DNA of 64,000 bases. Source: Caulobacter zeae (GTDB lineage: Bacteria > Pseudomonadota > Alphaproteobacteria > Caulobacterales > Caulobacteraceae). Under the pieces are notes generated by a model. It saw nothing but the letters and a program-made list of their open reading frames with translations, was not told the origin of the DNA and made no database searches. Positions 24,767-32,887 of the stretch are shown piece after piece. Location: positions 1-64,000 of the forward strand of contig NZ_PJRS01000041.1 of the NCBI RefSeq assembly GCF_002858925.1, written 5' to 3'. Positions within the stretch are counted from its first letter, which is position 1, and every line of letters starts with the position of its first letter. Position numbers and translations under genes: made by a program.

Positions 24767-26077
24767 TCAGCGCGGGGCGATGACCATGCAGGGCTGGCGC
24801 TTGGCGGTGATCGCCGAGCAGGCCGCGCGGGCGGCGTCGGCGGTCATGCCCTGGAACTGGGCGCGGAAGGCGCCGCCGGCAGCGCTGACCACGGCGCCCT
24901 CGGCGTCGGCCACGGCCTTGGCGAAGCGATCGCGGACGATGCCCAGCTGCTTGTTGGCCAGGCTCTTGGACTGGAAGGCGCCGACCTGGACGCTCCATTC
25001 GCCCTTGGCCTTCTTCGGAGCCGGCTTGGCGGCGTCCTTGGCGGCCTTGAGGGTGGGGGAGACCTTCACCGGGGCGGGCTTGGGGTTGTCGGTCAGCACG
25101 ATCTTCAGGCCGGCCTGGTCGCCGTCGCCCTCTTCCGAGGAGGGGCGCATGATCGGGCCGGTCGGATCTTCTTCGTACAGGTTGGCGGCGATGCTGGTGC
25201 GCTCTCCGTGCGAGCGACGGCGCATCACGTCGAAGCCGGTGGTCAGCAGGTCTTCCATGTTGTTGTCGCGCCAGGCGGTCGACGAGCCGCCCAGGACCAC
25301 GGCGATCAGGCGGCGGCCGTCACGCACGGCCGAGCCGGCGAGATTGTAGCCGGACGCATTGGTGTAGCCGGTCTTCAGGCCGTCGAAGCCTTCCATGCTG
25401 GAGAGCAGGCGGTTGTGGCCGCGGACGTAGCCGCCGCGGAACTCGAAGCCCTTGAGGCTGAAGTAGGAATAATACTGCGGGAAGTCGCGCATCGTGGCGC
25501 GCGACAGGATGGCCAGGTCGCGCGCGGTGCTGATCTGGCGGCTGTCGGGCAGGCCCGAAGCGTTGACGAAGCGGGTGTTACGCATGCCCAGCTCCTGGCC
25601 CCGCAGGGTCATCAGTGCGGCGAAGCGGCTTTCGCTGCCGCCCAGCTTCTCGGCCATGGCGGTGGCGATGTCGTTGGCCGACTTAACGGCCATGGCGCGA
25701 ATCGCCTCGTCGACGCTGAGGCTGTCGCCCGGACGCAGGCCCATCTTGGTGGGGGCCTGAGCGGCGGCGCGCGGCGAGATCGGCACGCGGTCGGTCAGCT
25801 TCAGGCGGCCTTCGCTGAGCGCCTCGAAGGTGAGGTACAGCGTCATCACCTTGGTGACCGAGGCCGGATAGCGCGGGCTGTCGGCGCGCTTGTCGTACAG
25901 AACCTCGCCCGAGTTGGCGTCGATCACGATGGCCGCGTACTTGGGTTCTGCGGCGTTCAGCTGCAGGTACGGGATCTGGGCCGAAGCGACGGTGGGAGCT
26001 GCGACGCCAACCAGCGAAGCCGCGGCGAGGCCGGCGGCGACGAGGAGGCGACGGGCGGATTTAAGCTTGGCGAACAT
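24767..26077 (-). CDS. D-alanyl-D-alanine carboxypeptidase (S11) with C-terminal SPOR domain
   Basis: A 436-residue periplasmic penicillin-binding protein. A signal sequence covers about residues 8-33. The catalytic triad motifs are S73-V-T-K76, S133-A-N135 and K235-T-G237. After a Pro/Lys-rich linker, a SPOR domain (about 360-436, starting GEWSVQVGAFQSK) should bind denuded septal peptidoglycan. The enzyme trims the terminal D-Ala from stem peptides, and the SPOR tail suggests targeting to the division site. The start is chosen as the ATG giving a compact signal peptide; two in-frame ATGs lie upstream. Confidence 0.92.
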   Translation of the reverse strand: MFAKLKSARRLLVAAGLAAASLVGVAAPTVASAQIPYLQLNAAEPKYAAIVIDANSGEVLYDKRADSPRYPASVTKVMTLYLTFEALSEGRLKLTDRVPISPRAAAQAPTKMGLRPGDSLSVDEAIRAMAVKSANDIATAMAEKLGGSESRFAALMTLRGQELGMRNTRFVNASGLPDSRQISTARDLAILSRATMRDFPQYYSYFSLKGFEFRGGYVRGHNRLLSSMEGFDGLKTGYTNASGYNLAGSAVRDGRRLIAVVLGGSSTAWRDNNMEDLLTTGFDVMRRRSHGERTSIAANLYEEDPTGPIMRPSSEEGDGDQAGLKIVLTDNPKPAPVKVSPTLKAAKDAAKPAPKKAKGEWSVQVGAFQSKSLANKQLGIVRDRFAKAVADAEGAVVSAAGGAFRAQFQGMTADAARAACSAITAKRQPCMVIAPR

Positions 26078-26412
26078 GCGACAAACGTCCGTCATTTGAA
26101 CTGAGCGGTTCCGCACCGCCACACGCGTGAGAGCTAGCATGCGCGTTGTCGCCTTACGCCAAAGTAAACAACTGGTGAGCGATTTCGCCGCACATTAAGA
26201 TAAAACTTAGGCGTTGCGGCAACGCTTCGCTCGGCATGCGGTCAGGGTACGGAGCAGCTTCACCTAGGGTTATGGTGCGCTGCACAAAATCGTTTGACTG
26301 CTGCACTGCAACATGAGAAAACCATGTCGTCCCAACGCATGGCGCGGGATCGCGGCTTGAAACCCTAACAAGGTCGCGTCGTCCCACCATGACCCGCCCA
26401 GGAGCCCTCCCC
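26078..26412. promoter_or_regulatory. Divergent promoter region between carboxypeptidase and phasin
   Basis: This 335-bp gap has no convincing gene. It contains a GCGTTGC/GCAACGC inverted repeat near 26211 and CTGCTGCACTGCAAC at 26298-26312, which resembles TGC/GCA-rich PhaR repressor sites in front of alphaproteobacterial phasin genes. The phasin ribosome site GGAG lies about 8 bases before its ATG. Confidence 0.4.
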
Positions 26413-26847
26413 ATGGCCGTCACCGAGACCCTGAAGAGCACCGTCGAGCAATACTCCACCGCCAGCAACCAGGCGTTCAAGGACGGTGTCGACAAGTCCC
26501 TCGCCGCCCTGGCCGAAGCCAACACCCATTCCAAGAAGAACCTCGAAGCCGTGGTCGCCTCGGTGACCGCCGCGACCAAGGGCGCCGAAGCCCTGGGCGC
26601 CGAGGCCTTCGCCTACTCGAAGAAGGCCGCCGAGGATCAAGTCGCCGCGGCCAAGGCCCTGGCCGGCGCCAAGAGCGTGCAGGAAGCCGTCGAGCTTCAG
26701 ACCGCCTGGGCCAAGTCGGCTTTGGAAGCCTACATCGCCCAGCTGAGCAAGGCCTCGGAGATCGTCTCGGCCTCGATCAAGGACTCGGTGAAGCCGCTGA
26801 ACGAGCGCGTCACCGCCACGGTCGAGAAGTTCCAGGCCGCTCGCTAA
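26413..26847 (+). CDS. Phasin (polyhydroxyalkanoate granule-associated protein)
   Basis: A 144-residue, almost wholly alpha-helical, Ala/Lys/Glu-rich protein of the Phasin_2 type (YSTASNQAFKDGVDKSLAALAEA; QTAWAKSALEAYIAQLSKASEIVSASIKDSVKPLNERV). Phasins coat PHA granules and limit their size. The ATG at 26413 has AGGAG upstream and avoids the eight extra residues of an earlier start. Highly biased codon use and the stack of terminators after it suggest strong expression. Confidence 0.9.
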   Translation: MAVTETLKSTVEQYSTASNQAFKDGVDKSLAALAEANTHSKKNLEAVVASVTAATKGAEALGAEAFAYSKKAAEDQVAAAKALAGAKSVQEAVELQTAWAKSALEAYIAQLSKASEIVSASIKDSVKPLNERVTATVEKFQAAR

Positions 26848-26858
26848 TTCGAAATTCG

Positions 26859-27024
26859 GAACGGCCCCGCTTGCGGGCCGTTTCCAAGTCTACCCAGCCT
26901 TCAGGCTCGGACCTCGCGGTTCGGGCCTTTTTTCTTGTGTGCCTTGGCCCGGACCCCGGGTCCGGGCCTTTTTTCTTGTGTGCCTTGGCCCGGACCCCGC
27001 GTCCGGGCCTTTTTTCTTGTGTGA
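26859..27024 (+). terminator. Array of four intrinsic terminators, three in a 41-bp tandem repeat
   Basis: The first hairpin is AACGGCCC/GGGCCGTT around 26862-26883. Three further terminators follow with exact 41-bp spacing: GGGCC plus six T and CTTGTGTG begins at 26923, 26964 and 27005. The second and third copies carry near-identical GGCCCGGAC/GTCCGGGCC stems; the first is diverged (26904-26927). All are oriented to stop transcription from the phasin gene before the RidA-like gene. Confidence 0.85.
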
Positions 27025-27070
27025 AGGCGCGCCCTTGCTAAGCATGCGCTCTCGGTAAGGGAGCGTTTGA

Positions 27071-27529
27071 ATGTCGAAGGTGGAAGAGCGTCTGGCGGGC
27101 CTGGGGATCACGCTGCCGCAGCCGGTGGCGCCGGTGGCCAACTACGTGCCGTTCGTGCGCTCGGGCAATCTCGTCCACATCTCGGGCCAGATCTCAATCG
27201 ATCCGGCCGGCGGCATCAAGGGCACGGTCGGCGTCGACGTCGACCTGGAGACCGCCCAGAAGGCCGCGCGCCTGTGCGGCGTCAACCTGCTGGCCCAGAT
27301 CAAGGCCGCGGTCGGCGACCTCGACAAGGTGGCCCGGGTGGTCAAGCTGGGCGGCTTCGTGCAGGCCGGCCCCGACTTCATCGACATTCCCAAGGTCATC
27401 AACGGCTGCTCGGACCTGATGGTCGAGGTGTTCGGCGACGCCGGCCGCCACGCCCGCTCGGCCGTGGGCGTCTACAAGCTGCCGCTGGGCTTCGCCGTCG
27501 AGGTCGACGCGGTGGTGGAGGTCTTCTGA
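27071..27529 (+). CDS. RidA/YjgF-family protein
   Basis: A 152-residue member of the RidA superfamily, longer-type subgroup (MSKVEERLAGLGITLPQP, VRSGNLVHISGQ, ARLCGVNLLAQIKAAVGDLDKVARVVKLGGFV, ARSAVGVYKLPLGFAVEVDAVVEV). RidA proper deaminates reactive enamine/imine intermediates; its key Arg normally lies in the segment reading HARSAVGV, where Arg is present. Substrate is unknown for this subgroup. The ribosome site is AAGGGA. The stop overlaps the phosphodiesterase start. Confidence 0.88.
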   Translation: MSKVEERLAGLGITLPQPVAPVANYVPFVRSGNLVHISGQISIDPAGGIKGTVGVDVDLETAQKAARLCGVNLLAQIKAAVGDLDKVARVVKLGGFVQAGPDFIDIPKVINGCSDLMVEVFGDAGRHARSAVGVYKLPLGFAVEVDAVVEVF

Positions 27530-28302
27530 TGCGCGCGCGTCCGCGGCCCGGGACCGAGGTGTTCGGCGAAGCGTGGGAGCGCCTCTTCGATCCGCCGATC
27601 GCGCACCGGGGCCTGTGGACGCCGGGCGGCGCGCCCGAGAACTCGCTGGCCGCTTTCCAGGCCGCTTGCGCGAAAGGTTACTCCATCGAGCTGGACGTCC
27701 AGCTGACGGCCGATGGCCAGGCGGTGGTCTTCCACGACGATCGCCTCGAGCGCCTGACGGGCGTGGAAGGCCGACTGCGCGATCACACCGCCGCCGAACT
27801 CTCCGCCATGAAGCTGTCGGGCACGGACGAGACCATCCCGACCCTGGCCGACGCCCTGGCGGTGATCGGTCACCGGGCCATGGTCCAGATCGAGCTCAAG
27901 ACCCCGTTCGGCGAGGTGGGCGAACTGGAGAAGAAGGTCTCGGAGATCCTGATCGACCACAATGGTCCGATCGCCGTGATCGGCTTCAACCCGTACTCCC
28001 ACGCCTGGTTCGCCGATCACAATCCGCAGGTTCTGCGCGGACTGGATTCCTACAGCTGGAACGACGAGAACGCTCGCAAGCTGGCGCCCGAGCTGCGCAA
28101 GTCGCTGGCGGCCCTGGAGCAGGTGGAGTTGGCGCGTCCGGACTTCCTCGCGTTGGGGCTCGACATGTTGCCCAGCCCGCGCGCCGACGTCTTCCGCGCC
28201 AAGGGCATGCCCATCGTCGCCTGGACGGTGCGCTCGCCCGAGCAGTGGGACGCTGTTTCCGACCATTGCGACAACCTGATCTTCGAGGGCTTCGCTGCGT
28301 GA
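27529..28302 (+). CDS. Glycerophosphodiester phosphodiesterase family protein
   Basis: A 257-residue GDPD TIM-barrel enzyme. Motifs are IAHRGLW near residue 23, APENSLAAF, IELDVQLTADGQAVVFHDD (metal/catalytic Glu, Asp and His) and a C-terminal VAWTVRSPEQWDAV. The family hydrolyses glycerophosphodiesters to glycerol-3-phosphate plus an alcohol. No signal peptide is seen, so it is probably cytoplasmic. ATG overlaps the preceding stop by one base, and its stop overlaps the next gene's GTG. Confidence 0.9.
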   Translation: MRARPRPGTEVFGEAWERLFDPPIAHRGLWTPGGAPENSLAAFQAACAKGYSIELDVQLTADGQAVVFHDDRLERLTGVEGRLRDHTAAELSAMKLSGTDETIPTLADALAVIGHRAMVQIELKTPFGEVGELEKKVSEILIDHNGPIAVIGFNPYSHAWFADHNPQVLRGLDSYSWNDENARKLAPELRKSLAALEQVELARPDFLALGLDMLPSPRADVFRAKGMPIVAWTVRSPEQWDAVSDHCDNLIFEGFAA

Positions 28303-29459
28303 GTTCGCTTAAGGCGGAGGTCCGCATCCACCGCCGCATCGCCGACATCGGCCAGGAAGCATGGGACGCCTGCGCCGGGGCTTCCGGCGACCCCTTCGTC
28401 AGCTTCGACTTCCTCGACATCCTCGAAGAGAGCGGCTGCGCGGGTGATCGCACCGGCTGGGCGCCGCACCATGTCAGCGTCTCCGATACGGACGGGCGCA
28501 TCGCCGGGGTGATGCCGCTCTATCTGAAGAACCACAGCCAGGGCGAATACGTCTTCGACCACGCCTGGGCCGACGCCTACGAGCGGGCGGGGGGCAGCTA
28601 TTATCCCAAGCTCCAGTGCTCGGCGCCGTTTTCGCCGGTGACCGGGCCGCGCCTGATCGCCCGGCCGGACGTCGATCCGGACGAGGCGCGCTCGGCCCTG
28701 CTGGGCGGGGCGCTGACCCTGTGCGAGCGCATCGGCGCCTCGTCGCTGCACGTGACCTTCCCGACCGAAGACGAATGGGACTGGATGGGCGATCGGGGCC
28801 TGCTGCGGCGGCAGGATCAGCAGTATCACTGGGAAAACGCCGGCTACGCCACGTTCGACGACTTCCTGGCGGCCCTGTCCTCCAACCGCCGCAAGACGAT
28901 CCGCCGCGAGCGTCGCGACGCCCAGGACGGGCTCGAGATCGTGGCCCTGAGCGGCGACCAGCTGACCCACGAGCACTGGGACGCCTTCTTCGGCTTCTAC
29001 ATGGACACCGGCGGCCGCAAGTGGGGCCGGCCGTACCTGAACCGCCGCTTCTTCTCGCTGCTGCAGGAGCGGATGGCCGACAAGGTGCTGCTGATCCTGG
29101 CCCGCCGGCCGGGCGGGCCGCGGATCGCCGGCGCGCTGAACCTGCTCGGCCGCGACTGCCTCTACGGCCGCCACTGGGGCTGCACCGAGGATGTGCCGTT
29201 CCTGCACTTCGAGCTCTGCTACTACCAGGCCATCGAGCACGCGATCCGGCTGGGCCTGCCGCGCGTCGAGGCCGGCGCCCAGGGGCAGCATAAGATCGCC
29301 CGCGGCTACCTGCCCAGCGCCGTCTACTCCGCCCACTGGATCGCCGACCCGGCCCTGCGCGAGCCGGTCGCCCGCTACCTGGAGCGCGAGCGAGAGGCGG
29401 TGACGGAAGACATGGCGATGCTCACCGAGGAGTATTCGCCCTTCCGGCACGAGGGCTAG
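28299..29459 (+). CDS. GNAT-fold N-acyltransferase of the DUF482/COG3146 family
   Basis: A 386-residue protein of the family annotated as peptidogalycan biosynthesis/N-acyltransferase. Conserved parts are DPFVSFDFLDILEESGC, FDHAWADAYERAGGSYYPKLQCSAPFSPVTGPRL, FLAALSSNRRKTIRRERR, and GAQGQHKIARGYLPSAVYSAHW. The GTG start overlaps the GDPD stop (GTGA). The fold resembles FemABX and GNAT acyltransferases; the true substrate is not established. The three genes 27071-29459 form a tight operon. Confidence 0.85.
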   Translation: MSSLKAEVRIHRRIADIGQEAWDACAGASGDPFVSFDFLDILEESGCAGDRTGWAPHHVSVSDTDGRIAGVMPLYLKNHSQGEYVFDHAWADAYERAGGSYYPKLQCSAPFSPVTGPRLIARPDVDPDEARSALLGGALTLCERIGASSLHVTFPTEDEWDWMGDRGLLRRQDQQYHWENAGYATFDDFLAALSSNRRKTIRRERRDAQDGLEIVALSGDQLTHEHWDAFFGFYMDTGGRKWGRPYLNRRFFSLLQERMADKVLLILARRPGGPRIAGALNLLGRDCLYGRHWGCTEDVPFLHFELCYYQAIEHAIRLGLPRVEAGAQGQHKIARGYLPSAVYSAHWIADPALREPVARYLEREREAVTEDMAMLTEEYSPFRHEG

Positions 29460-29474
29460 GGGCGCTTTCCCTGG

Positions 29475-29960
29475 CTAATGCAGGCTGACCTCGGCCACCT
29501 TGTTGCGATAGTCGCGCTTGGGGTCTTGGCCCAGCATCAGCTTCATGCCGGCGAACAGGCTGCTTTCGTTGCGCCAGATGCGGGCGTGCTCGGGGTCGAA
29601 GCGCAGTAGGCGAAGCGTCGGATCGGTCTTGCCGGTGAACCAGGCGGCCACGAACGGGCTCCAAAGGCCGTCGATGGCCTGGCGGTCATTGTCGATCCGC
29701 AGGCGGCCGTCGATCTCGGCGAACAGGTCGTGACCCTTCGAGGAAAAGTGCATCACCGCGTCGCGCTCGCGATCGAGGGCCGCGACCATGTCGCAGTCTG
29801 CGGATGTGAAGATCCAAAGCGGGCCGCCTTGCTCGCTTTCCATCAGGGCGGTCATCGGTTGGCAGTGGCCGCCCTCGACATCGCGCAGGCCCAGCATGAC
29901 GGTGCGGTCGGTCTTGAGGGCTTTCCAGAACTTGGCGGTTAGATCGGTTTCCTTGGACAT
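29475..29960 (-). CDS. Pyridoxamine 5'-phosphate oxidase-like (general stress protein 26 type)
   Basis: A 161-residue FMN-binding split-barrel protein: FWKALKTDRTVMLGL at the start, PLWIFTSADCDMVAAL, and WSPFVAAWFTGKTDPTLRLLRFDPEHARIW. These proteins bind flavin and are linked to stress, but physiological reactions are rarely known. A strong ribosome site GGGAGGA precedes the ATG. It converges on the acyltransferase gene with a 15-base gap. Confidence 0.87.
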   Translation of the reverse strand: MSKETDLTAKFWKALKTDRTVMLGLRDVEGGHCQPMTALMESEQGGPLWIFTSADCDMVAALDRERDAVMHFSSKGHDLFAEIDGRLRIDNDRQAIDGLWSPFVAAWFTGKTDPTLRLLRFDPEHARIWRNESSLFAGMKLMLGQDPKRDYRNKVAEVSLH

Positions 29961-30011
29961 GGTCTTGTCCTCCCGCCGTCAAAACGTGGCCGCGCCTGGC
30001 GCCGTTCCCCG

Positions 30012-30602
30012 TCAGGAGCGGTCCCATGCCGCTTTCAGCAGCGCCTTGACCTCGTCGTCGACCTCGGCCGGCGAGGCGAGGGCAAGCCTGGCCTTCAGCC
30101 GCTCGGACCAGCTCTCGTTCTTCGGCTCGGAGAGGCGGGGGGAGGCGTCGGGCGTCAGGGCCAGGCCCAGCGACACCGTTCCGCCCTTCACGGGCCTTGC
30201 GGCCGCGAACTGCACCTTGCCCGACCAGGCGGTGAAGGCCTTGCGCTGGCCGGTGACGAGGCCCGGGAGATCGGCCACGGTCGTCTCGATCGCCGCCAGG
30301 ATCGCGGTGGAGGCCGGGTCGGTCCACAGCGCCGCGCGCAGGCCCTCGGCGTCGTCCCAGCCCAACTCCGACGGGAAGGCCACGCCCAGGATATGGGCGG
30401 CGCGGTTCACGCCCAGGCCGTGATTGACCTTCAGCCAGTCGACGCGGGCCTTGGGTCTGGTCTCCTGGCAGTCGCGGCGGACTATCTCGACCCACTGCTC
30501 CAGGGTCTTGCCGGTGTCGCGTTCCAGGCTGGCCTGCACAGAGGCGAACCATTTCTTCTGGCGTTCGGTCAGGCCCTGGCCCGTCTCGTCGCTCTTGCCC
30601 AC
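30012..30602 (-). CDS. DUF4287/DUF5655 domain protein
   Basis: A 196-residue soluble protein. The DUF4287-like part lies in the first half (ASLERDTGKTLEQWVEIVRRD, ARVDWLKVNHGLGVNRAAHIL), and a DUF5655-like part follows (QRKAFTAWSGKVQFAAARPVKGGTVSLGLAL). Function is unknown; DUF5655 domains resemble DNA- or ligand-binding modules. The GTG start at 30602 is chosen for GGGAGGG about 9 bases upstream and because no ATG begins the conserved region. Confidence 0.75.
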   Translation of the reverse strand: MGKSDETGQGLTERQKKWFASVQASLERDTGKTLEQWVEIVRRDCQETRPKARVDWLKVNHGLGVNRAAHILGVAFPSELGWDDAEGLRAALWTDPASTAILAAIETTVADLPGLVTGQRKAFTAWSGKVQFAAARPVKGGTVSLGLALTPDASPRLSEPKNESWSERLKARLALASPAEVDDEVKALLKAAWDRS

Positions 30603-30656
30603 GCTTGCGCACCCTCCCTGGTTTGCTAGAGCCTGTCCCACGCAATGGAGACGACC

Positions 30657-31088
30657 ATGAGCCTTCACGGAACCTACGACCCGGACAACATCTTCGCCAA
30701 GATCGTTCGCGGCGAGATCCCGAGCGTGAAGGTCTTCGAGGACGACGAGGTCATGGCTTTCATGGACGCCTTTCCGCAGTCGCGCGGCCATCTGCTGGTG
30801 ATCTCCAAGACCTCCAAGGCGCGCAATGTGCTGGAGGCCGAGCCCAAGACCCTGGGCCGGCTGATCGGCGCGGTGCAGAAGGCGACCCGGGCGGTGACGC
30901 AGGCCCTCAAGCCCGACGGCGTGGTCGTCACCCAGTTCAACGGCGCCCCGGCCGGCCAGACCGTGTTCCACCTGCATTTCCACGTCATCCCTCGCTACGA
31001 GGGCGAGGCCCTGGGCCGTCACGGCGGCGGCATGGCCGATGTCGAGGACCTGAAGGCCCTGGCCGCCAAGATCAGCGCGGCGCTCTGA
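30657..31088 (+). CDS. HIT-family nucleotide-binding hydrolase
   Basis: A 143-residue histidine-triad protein. IFAKIVRGEIPSVKVFEDD at the start, GHLLVISK near 50 and the catalytic triad HLHFHVIP near 113-120 are diagnostic. HIT enzymes hydrolyse or transfer nucleoside phosphoramidates and adenylates. The ATG at 30657 has GGAG 7 bases upstream; an ATG four codons earlier overlaps that site and is less likely. It is divergent from the DUF4287 gene. Confidence 0.92.
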   Translation: MSLHGTYDPDNIFAKIVRGEIPSVKVFEDDEVMAFMDAFPQSRGHLLVISKTSKARNVLEAEPKTLGRLIGAVQKATRAVTQALKPDGVVVTQFNGAPAGQTVFHLHFHVIPRYEGEALGRHGGGMADVEDLKALAAKISAAL

Positions 31089-31140
31089 AGCTTCAGGTTG
31101 CCGCGTCCCGCGAACCTCGCCATACGGGGGCGGGGGCTGC

Positions 31141-31431
31141 ATGAAACTTCATCCGATCACCTGGATCCTGCTTGGGTCGGCCGGCGTGCAGTTGGCCGTC
31201 CTGGGGCTTCACGTCCTCGGCGTCGCCCAGGCGGCCGGCGAGGCGTCGCAACTGGTGACCTCGGCGGGCTACGAACCGGACATCCTACAGGCCTGGCTCG
31301 GTCGGTCGCTGGGGGAGGTGTTGCAGCGCCTCGGCATGATCGTGGTCAATGCCGGTCTGGCCGCCTGGGTCGAGTTTCTGGCCCGCACCTACCGAGATCT
31401 ACGCGCGACGAACGCGCTGGGAGACGCTTGA
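31141..31431 (+). CDS. Hypothetical two-helix membrane protein
   Basis: A 96-residue protein with hydrophobic segments at about 5-30 and 62-80 separated by a loop (QLVTSAGYEPDILQAWLGRSLGEVLQ). I recognise no family. Its stop overlaps the start of the next small membrane protein (TTGATG), so the two probably form a pair. Confidence 0.65.
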   Translation: MKLHPITWILLGSAGVQLAVLGLHVLGVAQAAGEASQLVTSAGYEPDILQAWLGRSLGEVLQRLGMIVVNAGLAAWVEFLARTYRDLRATNALGDA

Positions 31432-31727
31432 TGCCCGACGCCCTGGACGCCCCTGCCGATCACGCCTCCGCGTTCTTTCGCCGCCTGCATCCGGTGACCC
31501 GCATCGTCGCGGCCGCTGGCCTCGTCAGCTTCTGCGGCGACATGATGCAGTTGGTCGGCATCGTCTCGGCGTTCCAGCATGGAGCGGCGGCTCAGCCGAT
31601 GGGCGTCACGATCGCGGGGTTCCTGACCAGCCTCGGCTATTCGATCGGCTATGTCGGCGCCGCCGCGACGGTGGAGTACCTGTTCCGCATCTGGCGCGAA
31701 GTGAAGGCGATCCGGGAGCGCGGCTGA
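31431..31727 (+). CDS. Hypothetical membrane protein
   Basis: A 98-residue protein with hydrophobic stretches around 22-48 and 55-82 and a basic C-terminus (RIWREVKAIRERG). It is translationally coupled to the preceding gene through a one-base overlap. No recognised domain. Confidence 0.65.
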   Translation: MPDALDAPADHASAFFRRLHPVTRIVAAAGLVSFCGDMMQLVGIVSAFQHGAAAQPMGVTIAGFLTSLGYSIGYVGAAATVEYLFRIWREVKAIRERG

Positions 31728-31938
31728 CCCGCGACGTCGGCGAGGCCGATAGCCGGTCGGCAAACGGTCCCGTCATCCCGACCAAAGGCGCGTGTCAGAG
31801 GCGAGGGAGCCGGAACTTCTCGCGCTTACGCTCCCCGGAGCGACGCGAGGCCCCGGCGATCGGCTTGGCCGCAGCCTAGGCCGTAAGCTTATACGTCATC
31901 GAAAATCAGGGCGGCGCGAGCGGCGGTGGCGGTCCCTG
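31728..31938. other. Non-coding stretch
   Basis: I see no supportable gene, repeat or strong terminator between the membrane-protein pair and the coiled-coil pseudogene. Short open frames here lack ribosome sites and family resemblance. Confidence 0.5.
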
Positions 31939-32269
31939 CTACGGCAGCAGCTTGATCAGCGCGGTCGAGATCGACACCAGCACCGCCATGCCGCCCAGCA
32001 GCGCCCAGCCCTGGAGCCGGATCTTCTCGCTGAGGTCGGCGCAGATGCGGGCCTCGGTCAGGGCGATCTCGCTACGAACCTGAGCGATCTCGCTCTTGAG
32101 CTGTCTTGGTCGCCAGAAGTCCCGAACGGGTCGCCAACTCACTGATGTCTGGAAGCATTGTCGTCTGCTGCACCAGTTCCACGACAGCCTCGGCTGCACG
32201 CGCTTCCATCCCCGCTTCACGTAGGCGCTTTGAAGCGCTCAGGGTGTCGAAAGGGATGTTGCTGATGAA
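31939..32269 (-). pseudogene. Frameshifted coiled-coil/TM protein remnant (DUF1640-like)
   Basis: On the minus strand one frame reads NIPFDTLSASKRLREAGM, then a coiled-coil-forming AEAVVELVQQ segment and SGLLATKTA, and hits a stop. In the neighbouring frame, from about 32103, LKSEIAQVRSEIALTEAR continues as a coiled coil and ends in a membrane helix (GWALLGGMAVLVSISTALIKLL). Joined, the two halves have the usual order of DUF1640/CCDC90-like proteins: N-terminal FDT motif, coiled coil, C-terminal TM helix. A net frameshift near 32100-32104 separates them. No good start codon remains before the first half, so this looks decayed. Confidence 0.7.
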
Positions 32270-32392
32270 CTCACGCTACTCGTTTGTTCTTGTTTTGTCT
32301 ACCCCCCCCTCGCGTGAGCCGGGGCGAACCTTTCCGGCCCTGAGGCTTTCCCCTTCCAAAGCCTAGCTTCAGCGGCCGGCGAAGGACAGCGA

Positions 32393-32830
32393 ATGACCGA
32401 TCCCCTGGCACGGCGCGGCCTCTATCGTCTGATCTATGCTAGCCGGGCGGCCGATCCGGCGGCCATCGACGAGACCCTGCGGGCGGTGGTCGCCAGCTCG
32501 ATCCAGAACAATCGCATCGACGACATCACCGGTTTCCTGGCGGCCGGGGAGGGGCGGTTCCTGCAGGTGCTTGAAGGGCCGGGCCAGACGGTCGCTCAGG
32601 CCTATGAACGGATCGGCGCAGATCCGCGCCATGACGAGATCGTGCTTATCGCCGACGGTCCGGCCGAGCGACGACTGTTCAGCGATTGGAACATGGGCCA
32701 GCGGCGGTTGGCGGCCGAGGACGCCTCGGCCCTTTCGGAGGTGGGGCTGGAGCACTTCACGCCGGCGGGCCTGGACGAGGAGCGGGCGATCCGCCTGCTG
32801 TCGCTGCTGGGCGCGCGCCACCTGCGCTAG
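32393..32830 (+). CDS. Short BLUF-domain blue-light sensor
   Basis: A 145-residue PixD-like BLUF protein that binds FAD non-covalently. Photocycle residues are in place: Y15 in RLIYAS, N39-N40 before ITGF, Q58 in FLQVLEG, and the Trp/Met pair in DWNMG near residue 99. About 50 residues follow the BLUF core, as in short stand-alone members that signal through partner proteins. No obvious partner is adjacent. A strong terminator follows the stop. Confidence 0.92.
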   Translation: MTDPLARRGLYRLIYASRAADPAAIDETLRAVVASSIQNNRIDDITGFLAAGEGRFLQVLEGPGQTVAQAYERIGADPRHDEIVLIADGPAERRLFSDWNMGQRRLAAEDASALSEVGLEHFTPAGLDEERAIRLLSLLGARHLR

Positions 32831-32831
32831 A

Positions 32832-32866
32832 CAAGAAAAAGGCCCGGAGCGCTCCGGGCCTTTTCC
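32832..32866. terminator. Bidirectional terminator between BLUF gene and clpA
   Basis: A perfect 20-bp palindrome at 32841-32860 (GGCCCGGAGC half-site) is flanked by AAGAAAAA on the left and TTTT on the right. It can end both convergent transcripts. Confidence 0.88.
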
Positions 32867-32887
32867 ATTCTCAACAGGCCTTGAGCC

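Noticed and set aside
26923-27024. The 41-bp tandem repeat as a small CRISPR array
   Set aside because: There are no unique spacers; each unit is a terminator hairpin with a T-tract.
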